Made by a program: the position numbers and the translations under genes. From Tetraselmis striata (Eukaryota; Chlorophyta; Chlorodendrophyceae; Chlorodendrales; Chlorodendraceae): DNA of 64,000 nucleotides. This document shows positions 34,525-45,036 of this stretch, in pieces. The stretch lies in NCBI GenBank assembly GCA_006384855.1, contig VCJN01000900.1, positions 1 to 64,000 of the forward strand, in the 5' to 3' direction. A model generated the notes under the pieces. It searched no databases. It was not told the DNA's origin and saw nothing but the letters and a program-made list of their open reading frames with translations. Every line of letters begins with the position of its first letter. Position 1 is the stretch's first letter.

Positions 34525-35424
34525 TCACTGACGGCATGTCTCGCTCTCCTTCAGCTCCTGGGCCGTCCGCCGCCTCACCCTGCGCACCCTACCAGCCGCG
34601 CGTGCCTTCTCGGAAGCCCCACACACGGCGGCGCGAGTCGCGTCGTGGAACGCGTCCCTGACATGGCGGAACTCCGCCCTCACCGTGGCCGTGGTCGGGC
34701 AGGGGACTGCCCGCTGATGGGTCGCCATGCATGGGTACTTGGGGCCGCACAAAGCCGGGGTGCCGTCGCAGCAACACTCCCAGTCCGTCCGTTGGCCGCA
34801 GTCCACGCATGACGGGCGTCCGGCCAGGACACGCACATGATAGTGCACGTGGCCGCCTCCCGCCACTGCTCGTAGTGCTCCGGTCAACATGGCGACGAGC
34901 AAGTCGGCATGTCCCGCAGGTGGCTGCGGGGCGGGTGGCGCGAGCGCAGCCTCGCTCGCTCGCCTCGACAACCCCCTCAGCCCGATCAGTCGCCTCGACC
35001 ACGGCCTCCTCCGCCTCCTGACGCGGCGCACCAGGCGCCTCATCGTCGCCTGGCAGGGCGTCCCCCCCCGCAACGGCGCCGTCGGCGGTGGCCGACGCCG
35101 TCGTGGCGGGGTGTTGTGAGGAGGTGGCCCTAGACATAGGTGGGGCCGGCACCGCCATGTGTTGCTCCACATTCGGTGCGGTTCCTGACGCGACAGCTCC
35201 GTCGCACCAGTACCGGCGCCGGCACCCCACGCACGCCTGCTGGGCTTACCGCCAACCGGCATGTTTCCTTTGGGAGGCGGTTCATCCGCGTCGGAGGTGA
35301 GCGGCGGTGCCTGTGTGGGTGTGGATACTGCCCGGCCATTAGGGCTCCCGCCGCCTGTCGCTCCGCCGACCCACGCCGCGGCGTGTGCTGCGCCCCGCAT
35401 AGTCGCCTCGAATATAATATACAT
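34525..35424 (-). other. ORF with a Cys-rich tail resembling a transposase C-terminus
   Basis: A 299-codon frame. Most of it is Pro/Arg-rich and may be non-coding. Residues near 205-240 read CVDCGQRTDWECCC...LCG...C-x4-H, the spacing of the small Cys-rich domain at the end of piggyBac-type (DDE_Tnp_1_7) transposases. No DDE core was found nearby, so this would be a relic at best. Confidence 0.25.
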
Positions 35425-35429
35425 GACGC

Positions 35430-36137
35430 GGGGACGGGGGGGGATTCGTGCGTTTCGTATGTCGGCGGAAAGGCGTGCGAAGCTGCGGCTGGCGAAGGTG
35501 GTGGAAGTAAGCGTGGCGGCGTCGGCGGCGTATTACCGTGCGTGCATGCGTGCGCAACCCCGCGGCAGCAAGCGCCGGACTCGGCGTGTGCCAGCGGCAG
35601 AGCTGCGAAGCCATGGACACGGTACGGGATGCCAAGTCTGGCTAAGCAACTGCCGAGGCTGGCGGCTTAACCCCCATGTCCGGCGGTTGAGGGACGGAAA
35701 GTGCGTAGAAGTTGATCGGGAAAGCGGGCATATAAGCCTGGCTGTGCTAGGTTCCTATTAAGTAATGGCGGTTTGTGCTAAGTAATTCTTAGGGGTAGAC
35801 CATGCAGCGCAGGTAGGGGGGCGGTATGAATGAGGCCGGGCACATATACTGCTCCACGAAACGACACTGTCGCACGTGTTGAATAGACGCCCCCCCCCCC
35901 CCCCCCCCCGCCGGGTCGGCCCGCCGGGTCGGCCCGCCGACCCGCCACGGCATGTAATATCTGTCATGCATCGCCGGGGTATGTGTGAGTGGATGCCCCG
36001 CCGCCACATCCCCCCCCCACCCCCCCCATTTACACTTGTGCACTCATAAAGTTTGGGCTGGTTTCGGAGCAATACATGTACGTATGTATATACATACAAT
36101 GGAACGTAGGACCTGCGCGGAAAGAGGGGGGGCTGGC
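35430..36137. other. Non-coding sequence with C tract
   Basis: A C tract lies at 35882-35909, followed by a short direct repeat of GGGTCGGCCCGCC. A plus-strand frame (35261-35761) has no recognisable domain. Nothing else supported. Confidence 0.4.
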
Positions 36138-37290
36138 GGAATGCGTTGGGGGTGCGTAGAGTAGCGTGTTGGTGAGATTCGGGGTGCATCGGACGCCGGA
36201 TGCCCATCCACCCAGCGTAAAAGACGCCTACGTAATATTCACACTATATATATTCACACGCAAATGTGTGAAAACCGGACATTCCGTGCCGGATGGGTGG
36301 GAATACGGCGTCCGATGCAGCCAAAACCCCAGCAACACGCTATTCTATGCACCGCCAATGCACTCCGCCAGCACCGCCTCATTCTCTGTCGATTTCGAAA
36401 ACGCCTTCACATTACCCACCGCTAATTGCAATTGCCACCGTGTAATGTTGTCACGATGTGCGCACACAACAACACTTACTACCGGTTCCGACGCGGATGG
36501 AGGCGAGGCTTGCGGAGTGCGTTGGGGGTGCGTAGAGTAGCGTGCTGCAAATAATTGGGGTGCATCGGACGCCGGATGCCCACCCACCCGGCGTAAAAGA
36601 CGCGTAATATTCACACTTTATTAACACACAAATGTGTGAAAACCGGACATTCCGTGCCGGATGGGTGGGAATACGGCGTCCGATGCAGCCAAAACCCCAG
36701 CAACACGCTATTCTATGCACCGCCAATGCACTCCGCCAGCACCGCCACATTCTCCGTCGATTTCGAAAACGCCTTCACATTGTCCACCGCTAATTGCAAT
36801 TGCCACCGTGTAATGTTGTCACGATGTGCGCACACAACAACACTTACTACCGGTTCCGACGCGGATGGAGGCGAGGCTTGCGGAGTGCGTTGGGGGTGCG
36901 TAGAGTAGCGTGCTGCAAATAATTGGGGTGCATCGGACGCCGGATGCCCATCCACCCGGCGTAAAAGACGCGTAATATTCACACTTTATTAACACACAAA
37001 TGTGTGAAAACCGGACATTCCGTGCCGGATGGGTGGGAATACGGCGTCCGATGCAGCCAAAACCCCAGCAACACGCTATTATGTGCACCGCCAATGCACT
37101 CCGCCAGCACCGCCTCATTCTCTGTCGATTTCGAAAACGCCTTCACATTATCCACCGCTAATAATTGCAATTGCCACCGTGTAATGTTGTCACGATGTGC
37201 GCACACAACAACACTTACTAGCGCGCTACCGGTTCCGACGCGGATGGAGGCGAGGCTTGCGGAGTGCACTTGCGGTGCACAGACTAGCGG
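36138..37290. repeat. Tandem array of 368-bp fold-back units
   Basis: AATGTGTGAAAACCGGACAT recurs at 36263, 36631 and 36999, an exact 368-bp period. The array starts with the tail of a further unit and ends with a diverged third unit. Each unit has an imperfect long inverted repeat of roughly 100 bp per arm: GCCGGATGGGTGGGAATACG...GCGTCCGATGCA and the ATGCACCGCCAATGCACTCC segment reappear inverted at the end of the unit (TGCGGAGTGCGTTGG...GCATCGGACGCCGG). Frames of about 90 residues on both strands follow from this and are not genes. A relic lies in an intron at 53428. Confidence 0.9.
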
Positions 37291-37384
37291 GAGACTAGAC
37301 CCATTGTCGCTTATTTACAAGCACGGGCGGTGCTGCCAGACCTGATCGTCTACGGCCGATATAATATTCACACTATATTAACAT

Positions 37385-37440
37385 CGGTGCACACCGCCGC
37401 ACACCGCCGCACACCGCCGCACACCGCCGCACAACGCTGC
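37385..37440. repeat. Short tandem repeat CACACCGCCG
   Basis: Four to five copies of CGCACACCGC in a row, then a decayed copy. Resembles the GCACATCGCC subterminal motif of the CACTA family. Confidence 0.55.
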
Positions 37441-37699
37441 GCGCGCACATTCGTCGCACACATTATCCCGGATTCACTCGCCGTATCCATTACGCCGTGC
37501 TACTTCAACAATAAACATTGCGAAATTACACCGACACAATGCCGCACCGACTAGCTCTTGACAATACGTGCATATAAATAGTAGTGGCGCGCTGCTCCTC
37601 GCCTCCGATGTGTCGTTGACTGCTGCGGAAGGCGGTCGTCGACTGGGTGTTAGTTTCTCCACCTCGGCCGCCCCCCCCCCCCCCCCCCCGCCCCCCCCC

Positions 37700-38330
37700 C
37701 CCCCCCCCCGCCTCACCGCTCACAGCGCCATGGCCGACCTCGCCCCCCCGGGCAAAAGTGGGCGGCGAGCCTTGTTGTCTCGCGTGTCCGCGCCGCCGGC
37801 ATCGAGGAGGACGAGAAAGACATGAGGAAACCCGTGACAAGGTGGGCGCGCAACAAAACACTCCATCCTCCGCATTAGCACGCACCCACTCGTGGCTAAC
37901 TTGTGCCGCGCGCAGGTTCGTCCGGGAGCGCCGTAAGGCCCACCTCAACGCCAAGGCTTCCACAGTGCCAGCGGCGCAACTCGTGGTGGCCGAGGAGGCC
38001 GCATCCTCAACCGCTTAAAGGCGAAACGATTGTGGCTTGTTGTGGGTGTCTGGGCACAGGGGGCGTCCCGACGCCAAGGTAAGGAAGCTCATGGCGGCGT
38101 CGTCGACGGCACAGCCTCCCGGGGTGGTGAAGACACTTACTGACGGATGACAAGAAGCGGAAGAGGCCAGTGAAGAAACGCCGAGGTAAGAAACTGACGG
38201 TCGCGGAGTCGGAGGCGGAGTCGGAGGCGCAGGCGCAGGCGGAGGCGGAGGCGGAGGCGGAGGCAGCGAGATCGTCGAAGCGGAGGGTCCCCCGGGCACG
38301 CAAGAACAAGAACAAGCAGTAGCCCCCGCC
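37700..38330 (+). other. Candidate basic C-terminal exons, origin unknown
   Basis: A spliced reading joins IEEDEKDMRKPVTR (donor AAG/GTGGGC near 37840) to FVRERRKAHLNAK at an acceptor near 37915 and stops at 38018. A separate frame at 38150-38322 encodes KRPVKKRRGKK, then an Ala/Glu alternating run and SSKRRVPRARKNKNKQ before a stop, like a nuclear basic tail. A donor (CAAG/GTAAGG near 38077) lies between them. I could not connect these to a start or a family. They may be the 3' end of a CACTA gene. Confidence 0.2.
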
Positions 38331-39017
38331 CCCTTTACCCCCCCCCCCCCCCCCAGGCGGGAGCGGCTGGCGGCGAGGGGGGGCGGGGGGGGGCGGGGCG
38401 GGCGTGGTCCCCCCGCCCCCGCACCCCCCCCCCCCCCCCCCCCCCCCCGGGCCACATCCCCCGATGGCAGCTGTCGCGAATATTGTAATTCAATCATTCT
38501 TCGGCAAACCGCTGCCTGCCCCCGCCCTCCCCCTCGCGAATATTTATGTAACGTGAGCACTCTTTGGCAAAACATGGCAGCCAAACCGCCCATCTGATGA
38601 CCTTTGATCGGACGGCTGGCAGGCCCGATCAGCAGTACTAGTACTACAAATTCCACAGTGTTACCAAGTACGTACGGCTGCGATTTGCGCTCCCATGTAC
38701 TAATAGTCGTAGTTATCCACAGGACGACTAGGGCTCGTGCCCGGGTACCGGGTACCGGGTACTACATCCCCGGTACCGGCGTAATAAATATATCGCGTAC
38801 TACCCGGTACCACACGGACAACCTTGTACCTTGTACGTCAGTGCCATGTACGCTTCACCGGGCTGGTACGGCTACCAGAATGATGACAAAAAGGATTTAT
38901 CGCCCGCCGGCAATAACGCCGGATGTACTCGCACGTAACTAAATGGACGTGCCGCCACCAGCAGCAGCCTTCACGGATAAATAATAGTCGCTAGTAGTAG
39001 TGCTTCGTCACCTGTAT
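38331..39017. other. Non-coding 3' part of CACTA copy 2
   Basis: C and G tracts at 38337-38450, then GGTACCGG-type short repeats (38745-38815). No gene seen. Confidence 0.4.
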
Positions 39018-39039
39018 GTCACATCTGAATCTCACAGTG
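39018..39039. repeat. Right terminal inverted repeat of CACTA copy 2
   Basis: Exact inverted copy of 30312-30333. Immediately followed by the terminal repeat of gag/recombinase copy B. Confidence 0.8.
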
Positions 39040-39040
39040 T

Positions 39041-39171
39041 CAGTACTAAAGCACTAGCGCTAGTGAGTGCGTGCCAACGCACATGTGCTAAAGCATCAAT
39101 GATTTTGCACCCGTGCTGCTAAAGCACAAGTACTAGACAGTGTCGGCACCCGCATACCCTATGGGCATGGA
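39041..39171. repeat. Direct terminal repeat of copy B, left
   Basis: Same orientation as 41990-42100. Built of AAAGCAC(C) motifs and ending in GTCGGCACCCGCATACCCTA. Starts next to the CACTA terminus. Confidence 0.75.
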
Positions 39172-39900
39172 GGAAAAAGGAAATCCAAGAACAAGGCTCT
39201 AAACATTTCAAAGGGAGGTAGGCGGGGAAGATGAGCCACCTCTGTCTTCATGAATGCGGAGGGGGCGGGCGGGGCGGCTCCCGACGGCGCGGGGTTGCTG
39301 TCGAGAAAGCTGCCAAGGACCACAGGTAGAGAGAGCCAGCCGGATAGAAACGCGCCGGCGCGGGTAGGACTAAGCGTCGTCGGTTCGATGTTGTCGTTGA
39401 TTACTGCAAAATTGCGGGTCCAGCCGCCCCAGTGGCGGATTACGTCCAGGGGCGCGTGTGCTGCATTTGCGCCAGACGCCGCGCCCTTCCGCAAGGAGTG
39501 CGAGGTCCACACGAAGCCTTCGGGAATTGGGAAGGGGGGGGGGGCTCGATTGATGCGGTCGACGGCCCGCTTGATCCAGTCACCGAGGGTCATGGAGACG
39601 TTCCATGTGAGGGGCGGGGTAGCTCCAACCGTCGCCAGGGAGCGCCCAGAATCGGTCCGGTGGTTTGGCCAAGGGGGCTGCTCGGAATGCCGCGTCGCGG
39701 TAAGCGATGAAGCGGCGGAGGAGGGATGTCCATGCGGGCACGGCGGTAGCATGGATTTGGAGTAGGGGCTTGAATCCGTCTTGGCGCTTGCGATGTGCCC
39801 CTATCATTCGCTTGCGATACCTGCGATACCTGCGCTTGCGATGTGTCTTGGCGCTTGCGATGTGCTTGAAAAGGTTGACGCTCTCGAACGTCATCCGCGG
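39160..39900 (-). pseudogene. Tyrosine recombinase of copy B, C-terminal half, catalytic Tyr replaced
   Basis: Reading from 39900: KRQDGFKPLLQ, then TWNVSMTLGDWIKRAVD, then the catalytic region TSHSLRKGAASGANA (HxxR) and VIRHWGGWTRNFAVINDNIEPT. At the position where copy A has Tyr (DGYIDPT), copy B has Asn (codon 39392-39390), a TAC to AAC change. The N-terminal core-binding half present in copies A and C is missing, and the frame shifts near 39750. The protein cannot be an active recombinase as it stands. Confidence 0.65.
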
Positions 39901-39959
39901 GCTCGTCTAGCTGCCCGTGAGATGCCGCTGCGCTGACGGCGGGCGAAAAGGGTTAGCGC

Positions 39960-40375
39960 TTGAAAGCAATACAAGAGATCCGAGCATGTCATATACATGC
40001 AGGCAGCCGCATATATAGCCATATAGAGGATGCACGGGCAGCCGAGTACCGGTATATCGCGTTGTGCTCGTATCGATAACGGGCAGCCGAGTATCGGTAC
40101 GAGTTAGCTAACGTTCCATTCTGTCCCATCCATGGACGACCATTCCGATTTCCGGGTGATAAGGAAGTCGATGAACCGCATGGATCGATGAACCGATGGA
40201 TCGCAGCCAAGGCTCCGAGAAACCAGTAAAAGCAATACAAAATATCCGAGCATATCATATACCTGCGGGCAGCCGCATATACAGCCATATAGCCGGTACA
40301 CGGGCAGCCAAGTACCTGTATATCGCGCCGTACTCGTACCGATAACGGGCAGCCGAGTATCGGTACGAGTATAGC
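39960..40375 (-). repeat. SINE-like dispersed repeat, 1.5 units
   Basis: On the minus strand a unit runs from TACTCGGCTGCCCG through TGCTCGGATATTTTGTATTG and TTGGCTGCGATCC to GTCCATGGATGGGACAGAATG, followed directly by a second partial unit. The same order of blocks is found at 58810-59225 and partly at 62235-62320. The 58.8-kb copy contains GGTTCGATTCCC, a tRNA-type B box, suggesting a tRNA-derived SINE. Confidence 0.6.
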
Positions 40376-40689
40376 TAACAACGCGGCTGGTTGGGGGGTC
40401 GTGCCAGAAGGAGAGTCGGTGTAGACTCGCGATGTTGACGCTGAAGGGCAGAGTGGCGCCGGAGGGGTTGACACCGACAAGGGTTTAAGGGAGGATGACG
40501 GCTCGCGCATGAGGGTGAGCGGTGAGGGAGTCCCGCTCATGCCGACGACTCCAGTTCAGCGTTACTTAAAAGGCGCGCCCGGAGTCGTGTCCTCGAAACG
40601 TAGCTGCATCGGGTCGGCACGGCGGAGCACCCCATCATTCGGCCCTGTCGGCTGAAGGCGGGCCCTCAACCTTCGCCTTGCCCTTACCT

Positions 40690-41679
40690 TTAGTCCTGCT
40701 TGGTGGCGTCCTTTGCAAAGGTGGGTCGTGGCGGCACCGCCTCGCGTCCCGGGCGCGTAGTCTTGAAGTTGTCGCGGCTGCCGCTGCGGCCGTCCCTGTC
40801 GCGGTGGTTGCGCCGGAGGGCGCCGACGAAGCGGCGGCGGGCAGTGGCTTTCGCAGCACTCGCGATGTTGGCATCGTAGACGCGGTCCTTGCAGAGCTGC
40901 AGTAGCTCGTAAAACTCGGGCGACCCTAGGTTTTCGGTGCCGGGGCGGAGGGAACGCTCCCGTACGACGTCGAGCGCAAAGGTATCGCCGTGGTGCATCC
41001 GCGTGTGCCAGTGCTTGCGGAGATAAGTGAGACGGAATCGATGGCAGTCTTCGACGGCCTCCATGCTGTGGACGATGGCCTCAATCCGCCTCCCGAAGAC
41101 AAGAGTAATCCCCTCGGTGACGCATGCCGCCGCCAACAGCTTACGTAGCTCGATTGTCGAGCCGGCGATGAAGGCTCCATAGCACGCGGCGTGGTAGTAT
41201 TCATCTACTGTCGGCTGGAGGCGGGGTTTACCGAGCAAGTACGCGGGCACGCGGTCGAGGGCGATGGGGAAGAGCCCGGGGAATCGCATACTGTCGGGAG
41301 GCTTTCCGTTCTCGAAACCGGGCAGAGCCGTGGCGAGGGCGGTTTTCCAGTCAAGGTAGTGTGGTTCGCTCGAAGGGGCGAAGGGCGCACGGACGTTTTG
41401 GTCCTGACCACCGGCGCGGGACTCGTTCCCGCCCGGAATGGCGTCCTCTTCACCGGCGGCTGCTGCCGGCGGCGTAGGAGTCTCTTGAATGGTGAAGAAC
41501 ATGGAGAGATGCTCCTGGAAGCGTTGCTTCAATCTTATATCTTCCGCCTTACGACGCGCCGCCTCGGTGAATAAGTCTGCCTCAGTAGTGGTTGTTTTGA
41601 CAGCCGCCGCTTTGCCGACAGCCGCCGCTTTGCCGGCGTCGACCATCATGGGGGCGGTAGGTGAGCTGCGGTTAGACAT
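40690..41679 (-). CDS. Gag-like protein of copy B
   Basis: About 330 residues from the Met at 41679 (an upstream in-frame ATG at 41820 is possible). A charged, probably helical N-terminal region (KAEDIRLKQRFQEHLSMFF) is followed by the block shared with copies A and C: YYHAACYGAFIAGSTIELRK, a FRLTYLRKHWH helix, and ELLQLCKDRVYDANIASAAK. It ends in an Arg-rich tail with FKTTRPGREA. There is no zinc knuckle. By position and basic tail it looks like the nucleic-acid-binding first ORF of a retroelement; the name gag is an inference. The end may be frameshifted, since another frame continues with KGKGKAKVEGP as in copy A. Confidence 0.5.
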   Translation of the reverse strand: MSNRSSPTAPMMVDAGKAAAVGKAAAVKTTTTEADLFTEAARRKAEDIRLKQRFQEHLSMFFTIQETPTPPAAAAGEEDAIPGGNESRAGGQDQNVRAPFAPSSEPHYLDWKTALATALPGFENGKPPDSMRFPGLFPIALDRVPAYLLGKPRLQPTVDEYYHAACYGAFIAGSTIELRKLLAAACVTEGITLVFGRRIEAIVHSMEAVEDCHRFRLTYLRKHWHTRMHHGDTFALDVVRERSLRPGTENLGSPEFYELLQLCKDRVYDANIASAAKATARRRFVGALRRNHRDRDGRSGSRDNFKTTRPGREAVPPRPTFAKDATKQD

Positions 41680-41989
41680 CTCAAAGGGGTCGTCGGGAAG
41701 AGAGTAGCCGCGTGGGGAAGAAAGAAAAACAGAGCATGGGCTCGAGCTGGTCATGTAACAGTAGTGAGAGCGGAGGATGGAAGGTTTAGTGCCGTTTCCG
41801 AGGGACTGAACACTCTGCACGGTCCGAAACCGAGAGTTAGTGATGTGCGGGCAGGCGGCCAGCTCGAAACTAAGAGAGTGGTCCAGTGAGTCTAGCGGAC
41901 GATGATGGTTTTACAAGATTTGATGGGTACGGGTGACCGCCGTTCTCGCCGTAGTGGGCGGCACGCAAAGTGCCGCGTACATCGGCTCT

Positions 41990-42100
41990 CAGTACTAAAG
42001 CACCAGTAGTGATGAGTGCCAAAGCACCTGTGCCAAAGCACCAGTGTTTTTGCACCCGTGCTAAAGCACCCATACTTGTGTCGGCACCCGCATACCCTAA
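41990..42100. repeat. Direct terminal repeat of copy B, right
   Basis: Partner of 39041-39171. The ~95 bp before it (41895-41990, GACGATGATGGTTTTACAAG) recur at 26430-26530 next to the recombinase of copy A. Confidence 0.75.
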
Positions 42101-42546
42101 CTAAGGCAGGGAGGGAAAAGGAAACCCCAATAACACAGCTGTACATGTACTAAACAAGCGGCGGGCGCACGTACCGGTACAGTACCTTATTGTGCGTATG
42201 GGTCGCGATGGGGTCATCAATCCTATACGGTCTGTAGCTCCAGTTAGTGGCAAAGTACGGGTACATCACTATGATGCGGCATACCTCTACTGTAACTCGG
42301 GCTCGCCGCCCCTACAGGTACCGGTACTGCGCTAATCAGCGAATTTGTAGCGTTATTAGAATGCTTAGTAGTCGCTCGACACCGTCTGACTGTCACCTTC
42401 GCGTCTCGCGCTGTGCCGTCAGACGGAGTCGCTCCTCCACACAACCCACGTTTGGAGCTCGGTTGTGAGCAACTTCCTGACCTGTTGCAGGTTACGAAGT
42501 GAACTCTTGGTTCCCCCGCACAGAGCCTCGTCCCGAGCGCGCCGCG

Positions 42547-43402
42547 ATGAACTCCAGCGGGATCGGCCGGCTGCTGTCGATGGCGGGCCGCTTCGGTGGC
42601 CTGTTCACCCGGCGGGAGATGGTGGGCGCCGACGTGGCCGGTAACAAATACTTCCGGTGAGGGCGCAAAGGGGGAGAACAGTTGTGGTGGTGGTTGTGGT
42701 GGTGTGTGTGTGTGAGGGTGAGGGGGGAGGGGGCTGTCAGGGCCACTACCCCCACGTTGTGCACTGTCCACGGCACTCGCGCTCAAAGCGGTGTGCTGCT
42801 CGGCAGCCCATTGGGAGCAGGGCGACCGGTCCAACGGTACGCCCGGCGCGCACGCCGAGTCTCTTCCGGACGTCGCTAAACAGCCCCCCCCCCCCCGCCC
42901 CCACCCCCGCCCTACCTTCTCCCCCTTCTTCCCCCAACGACCGGCGCACCGGACGCCTTACGTGAGCTGCAGGTGGAAAGAAAAGAACCACGAGGTAATG
43001 CTGTGGTGATTTTGCCCTTCGCGGTAATTGCTTTTTGATTTACTTTGCGACCAAAAAGCCCATCTGCAATAATAATTTATGTTCCTGTATGTACGACGAG
43101 TATATCCCTACGCGAGCAGGCCGTCTTGAAAATATGATAGAACGAGAGCCGCACTTGGGAAATGCACGGGAGGGTCCTACAGTCTGCCCTTTGCGCTACC
43201 CTGGCACTGTCTTCTCACATGCGAGCGCCGTGCCGGTGCAGGGGGAGATGGTGGAGAAGCGGGTATGCGAGTACCCGGACGACGACTACGACCCCACGAC
43301 GGTGCCGGTCATCTGGAAGTCGTGGCTGCAGGGCGCGCGGGAGCACCCGCCCAGCGAGGCGGACATGGCGATGTGCGTCCCCCCGAGCGTCATTGCGGGA
43401 TC

Positions 43403-43469
<67 letters not shown>

Positions 43470-44104
43470 GGGGGGGGGGGGGGGGGGCTCTCCAGGCCAG
43501 ATGTGGGCATGGGGGCTGACAGCAGCGGGCAGGAGGAGGGCGGGATTAGGTGTGGCCTGGTATGCCATAGCGGAAGACACCGCGGGCTCACGACATGGCG
43601 TTCTTGGGGGCGCTGCAGGATCGCGAAACGGGAGGCGGACCTAAAGCAGAAGGTGGCGGCGCTGGAGGTAGAGGAGGAGAAGCGGCGCTTCAAGGTCCCC
43701 CCCCCCCCCCCCCCCCCCCCCCAACCCGATGCACTGCAGTGCGCCGCATGCCGCTCGGGTGGGGTGACTTGCCGCGCAGTGTGGAGGCGATAGAACGACG
43801 ACCATGACTGCTGCTGTGCGAGTAGGCGAAGAGCCTGGAGGGCTCCGACATGGAGGAGCACGGCGAGGCGGTGATCATGCACATGCTGGGCGCCGGCAGG
43901 CGGGGCGAGGTACGCGCTGCAAACAGCAGGCATCCTGTGGGGATGGGACTACGTTCGCTGCCGACCGGCCAACGGGCCGCATGCAGTGACAGCGTGGTTG
44001 CCTGGAGCCCAAGCTAGGGTGAAATGCGCCACTCGCAGGTACATGCACTCATCTTCGCTGACCGCATGCAGGACGGCGGGCCAGCAGATGGTGACAATAA
44101 GTAG
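42547..44104 (+). CDS. NDUFAF2/B17.2L-like complex I assembly factor
   Basis: Six exons fit with GT/AG borders and matching phases: 42547-42656, 42973-42994 (22 nt), 43242-43372, 43619-43694, 43826-43909 and 44072-44104, giving 151 residues. Family landmarks: GADVAGNKYFRWKE near residues 28-41 (the VGTDQFGNKYY region of animal proteins), GEMVEKRV, and VIWKSWLQGAREHPPSE (the W..W...R..PP signature). Then comes an algal-type coiled coil (KREADLKQKVAALEVEEEKRRF) and a C-terminal tail. NDUFAF2 (mimitin) is a paralogue of the 13-kDa/B17.2 subunit that helps assemble mitochondrial complex I. The subunit itself is the alternative, but the coiled-coil tail favours the assembly factor. Four of the five introns are GT/AG with short polypyrimidine acceptors. 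Intron 3 contains a (GT)n-G tract and intron 4 starts with a C tract. Confidence 0.75.
43404..43487. repeat. (GT)n microsatellite followed by a G tract
   Basis: About 32 GT repeats, then G tract 43470-43487, inside intron 3 of the NDUFAF2-like gene. The frames through it are not coding. Confidence 0.95.
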
Positions 44105-45036
44105 GCGGCGCGGAAGCGTTGCATTTACTCAGCTGCCTGGCTGCAGCGTTGGATGTGGGACCCATGCCGCACCGCCACTGAGACGATACAGGAAGGGCCT
44201 GGTTTGTGGTATCAATTCGGTGACGCAGCCGGGAACCAAGGTGTTGTATGACGCTGCTCCCACACACCCGCGGGGGCTCTAGGCATAGTTACGGGGATGT
44301 GCAGCATGCCGCAAGATAGGGTCCATCGTGGCTGCTGGCGGCATGGGGCCAACAAGCTGTACTCTATCAGCTGCCCTTCAAGGTGGCCAAACCACCCCAG
44401 CCCAGCCCATCTCTAGGCACACGTGCGCTCCTTTCCCCATGTACCACCCCCATGGCTGTCACCTACCAGAAAGCCTCTCTGTGCCTCGTTGATGCGGATG
44501 GAGGAACTCTACCTGGCATAAGGGCCAATGGGGATGCCGCATGCCACCAGCGCGCACATCAACACCGGAGGTTACCGCATGCTGTCCCTCGTCCTCCAAC
44601 CAGCAGCTTTAGCTTATAAAGGGGTCTTTTGCGGACAAGCGGCCGAGTCCAGTGGCATATAGTGTGGTTGCCCCCCCCTTCACCCCCCCCCCCCCCCCCC
44701 TCTCTGGCGACATCAGGAGCGCGCCCTTTCAACCTCTGTAGGAGAATCAACGTGAATTAAAAAATTCCAACTCGCCGTCTTTCACCGCTCAAGCTGAGAT
44801 GCTCATTTGGTCCGGCATTGGAAGGACATCATCAGCGACTGTCTATATTTACACTTACGATGTCATGGTGCCCACTCGCGCCTGAAGGATCACATGCACG
44901 GCCCAGGGGTACGGAGCCATTAACATCACTATTAACTGCACGCAGACCTTTATCATCAGCGAATCACGAGGCACGAGGCGCCCGTGGCAGCGTCAACAAG
45001 CCCGAAGTGCTCACGTAGGACCTGAACTACTGTCAT
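44105..45036. other. Convergent intergenic region
   Basis: Between the 3' ends of the NDUFAF2-like (+) and L-domain (-) genes. C tracts at 44670-44700. No gene seen. Confidence 0.5.
44849..44853 (-). promoter_or_regulatory. TGTAA poly(A) signal of the L-domain gene
   Basis: TGTAA on the minus strand about 185 bp after the stop codon at 45037. Confidence 0.45.

Larger units (their letters stand above)
30312..39039 (+). mobile_element. CACTA/EnSpm copy 2 (internally deleted and filled with repeats)
   Basis: Both ends carry the same 22-bp terminal inverted repeat as copy 1 (30312-30333; inverted at 39018-39039). The first ~290 bp match copy 1 closely, and a degraded transposase follows in the same orientation. 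The flanking triplets differ (CTT on the left, TCA on the right), and the flanks belong to two different copies of the gag/recombinase family. The two ends may therefore come from a rearrangement rather than one insertion. Between them lie a minisatellite, duplications and a 368-bp array. Confidence 0.6.
39040..42105 (-). mobile_element. Gag/tyrosine-recombinase element, copy B
   Basis: Bounded by a direct repeat (39041-39171 and 41990-42100: CAGTACTAAAGCAC..., TTTTGCACCCGTGCTAAAGC, GTCGGCACCCGCATACCCTA). On the minus strand it encodes a gag-like protein and then the C-terminal half of a tyrosine recombinase, with a SINE-like insertion between. No reverse transcriptase frame fits in the roughly 0.8 kb between the two. 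Split direct repeats and a tyrosine recombinase recall DIRS/PAT-type elements (Kangaroo in Volvox, TOC in Chlamydomonas), which however encode RT-RNase H. Confidence 0.65.

Noticed and set aside
36166..37345. Series of 80-110-codon ORFs on both strands
   Set aside because: They repeat with the 368-bp unit and exist on both strands because the unit is palindromic.
43162..43793. ORFs with Cys-Val or Thr-His repeats
   Set aside because: Readings through the (GT)n tract in intron 3 of the NDUFAF2-like gene.
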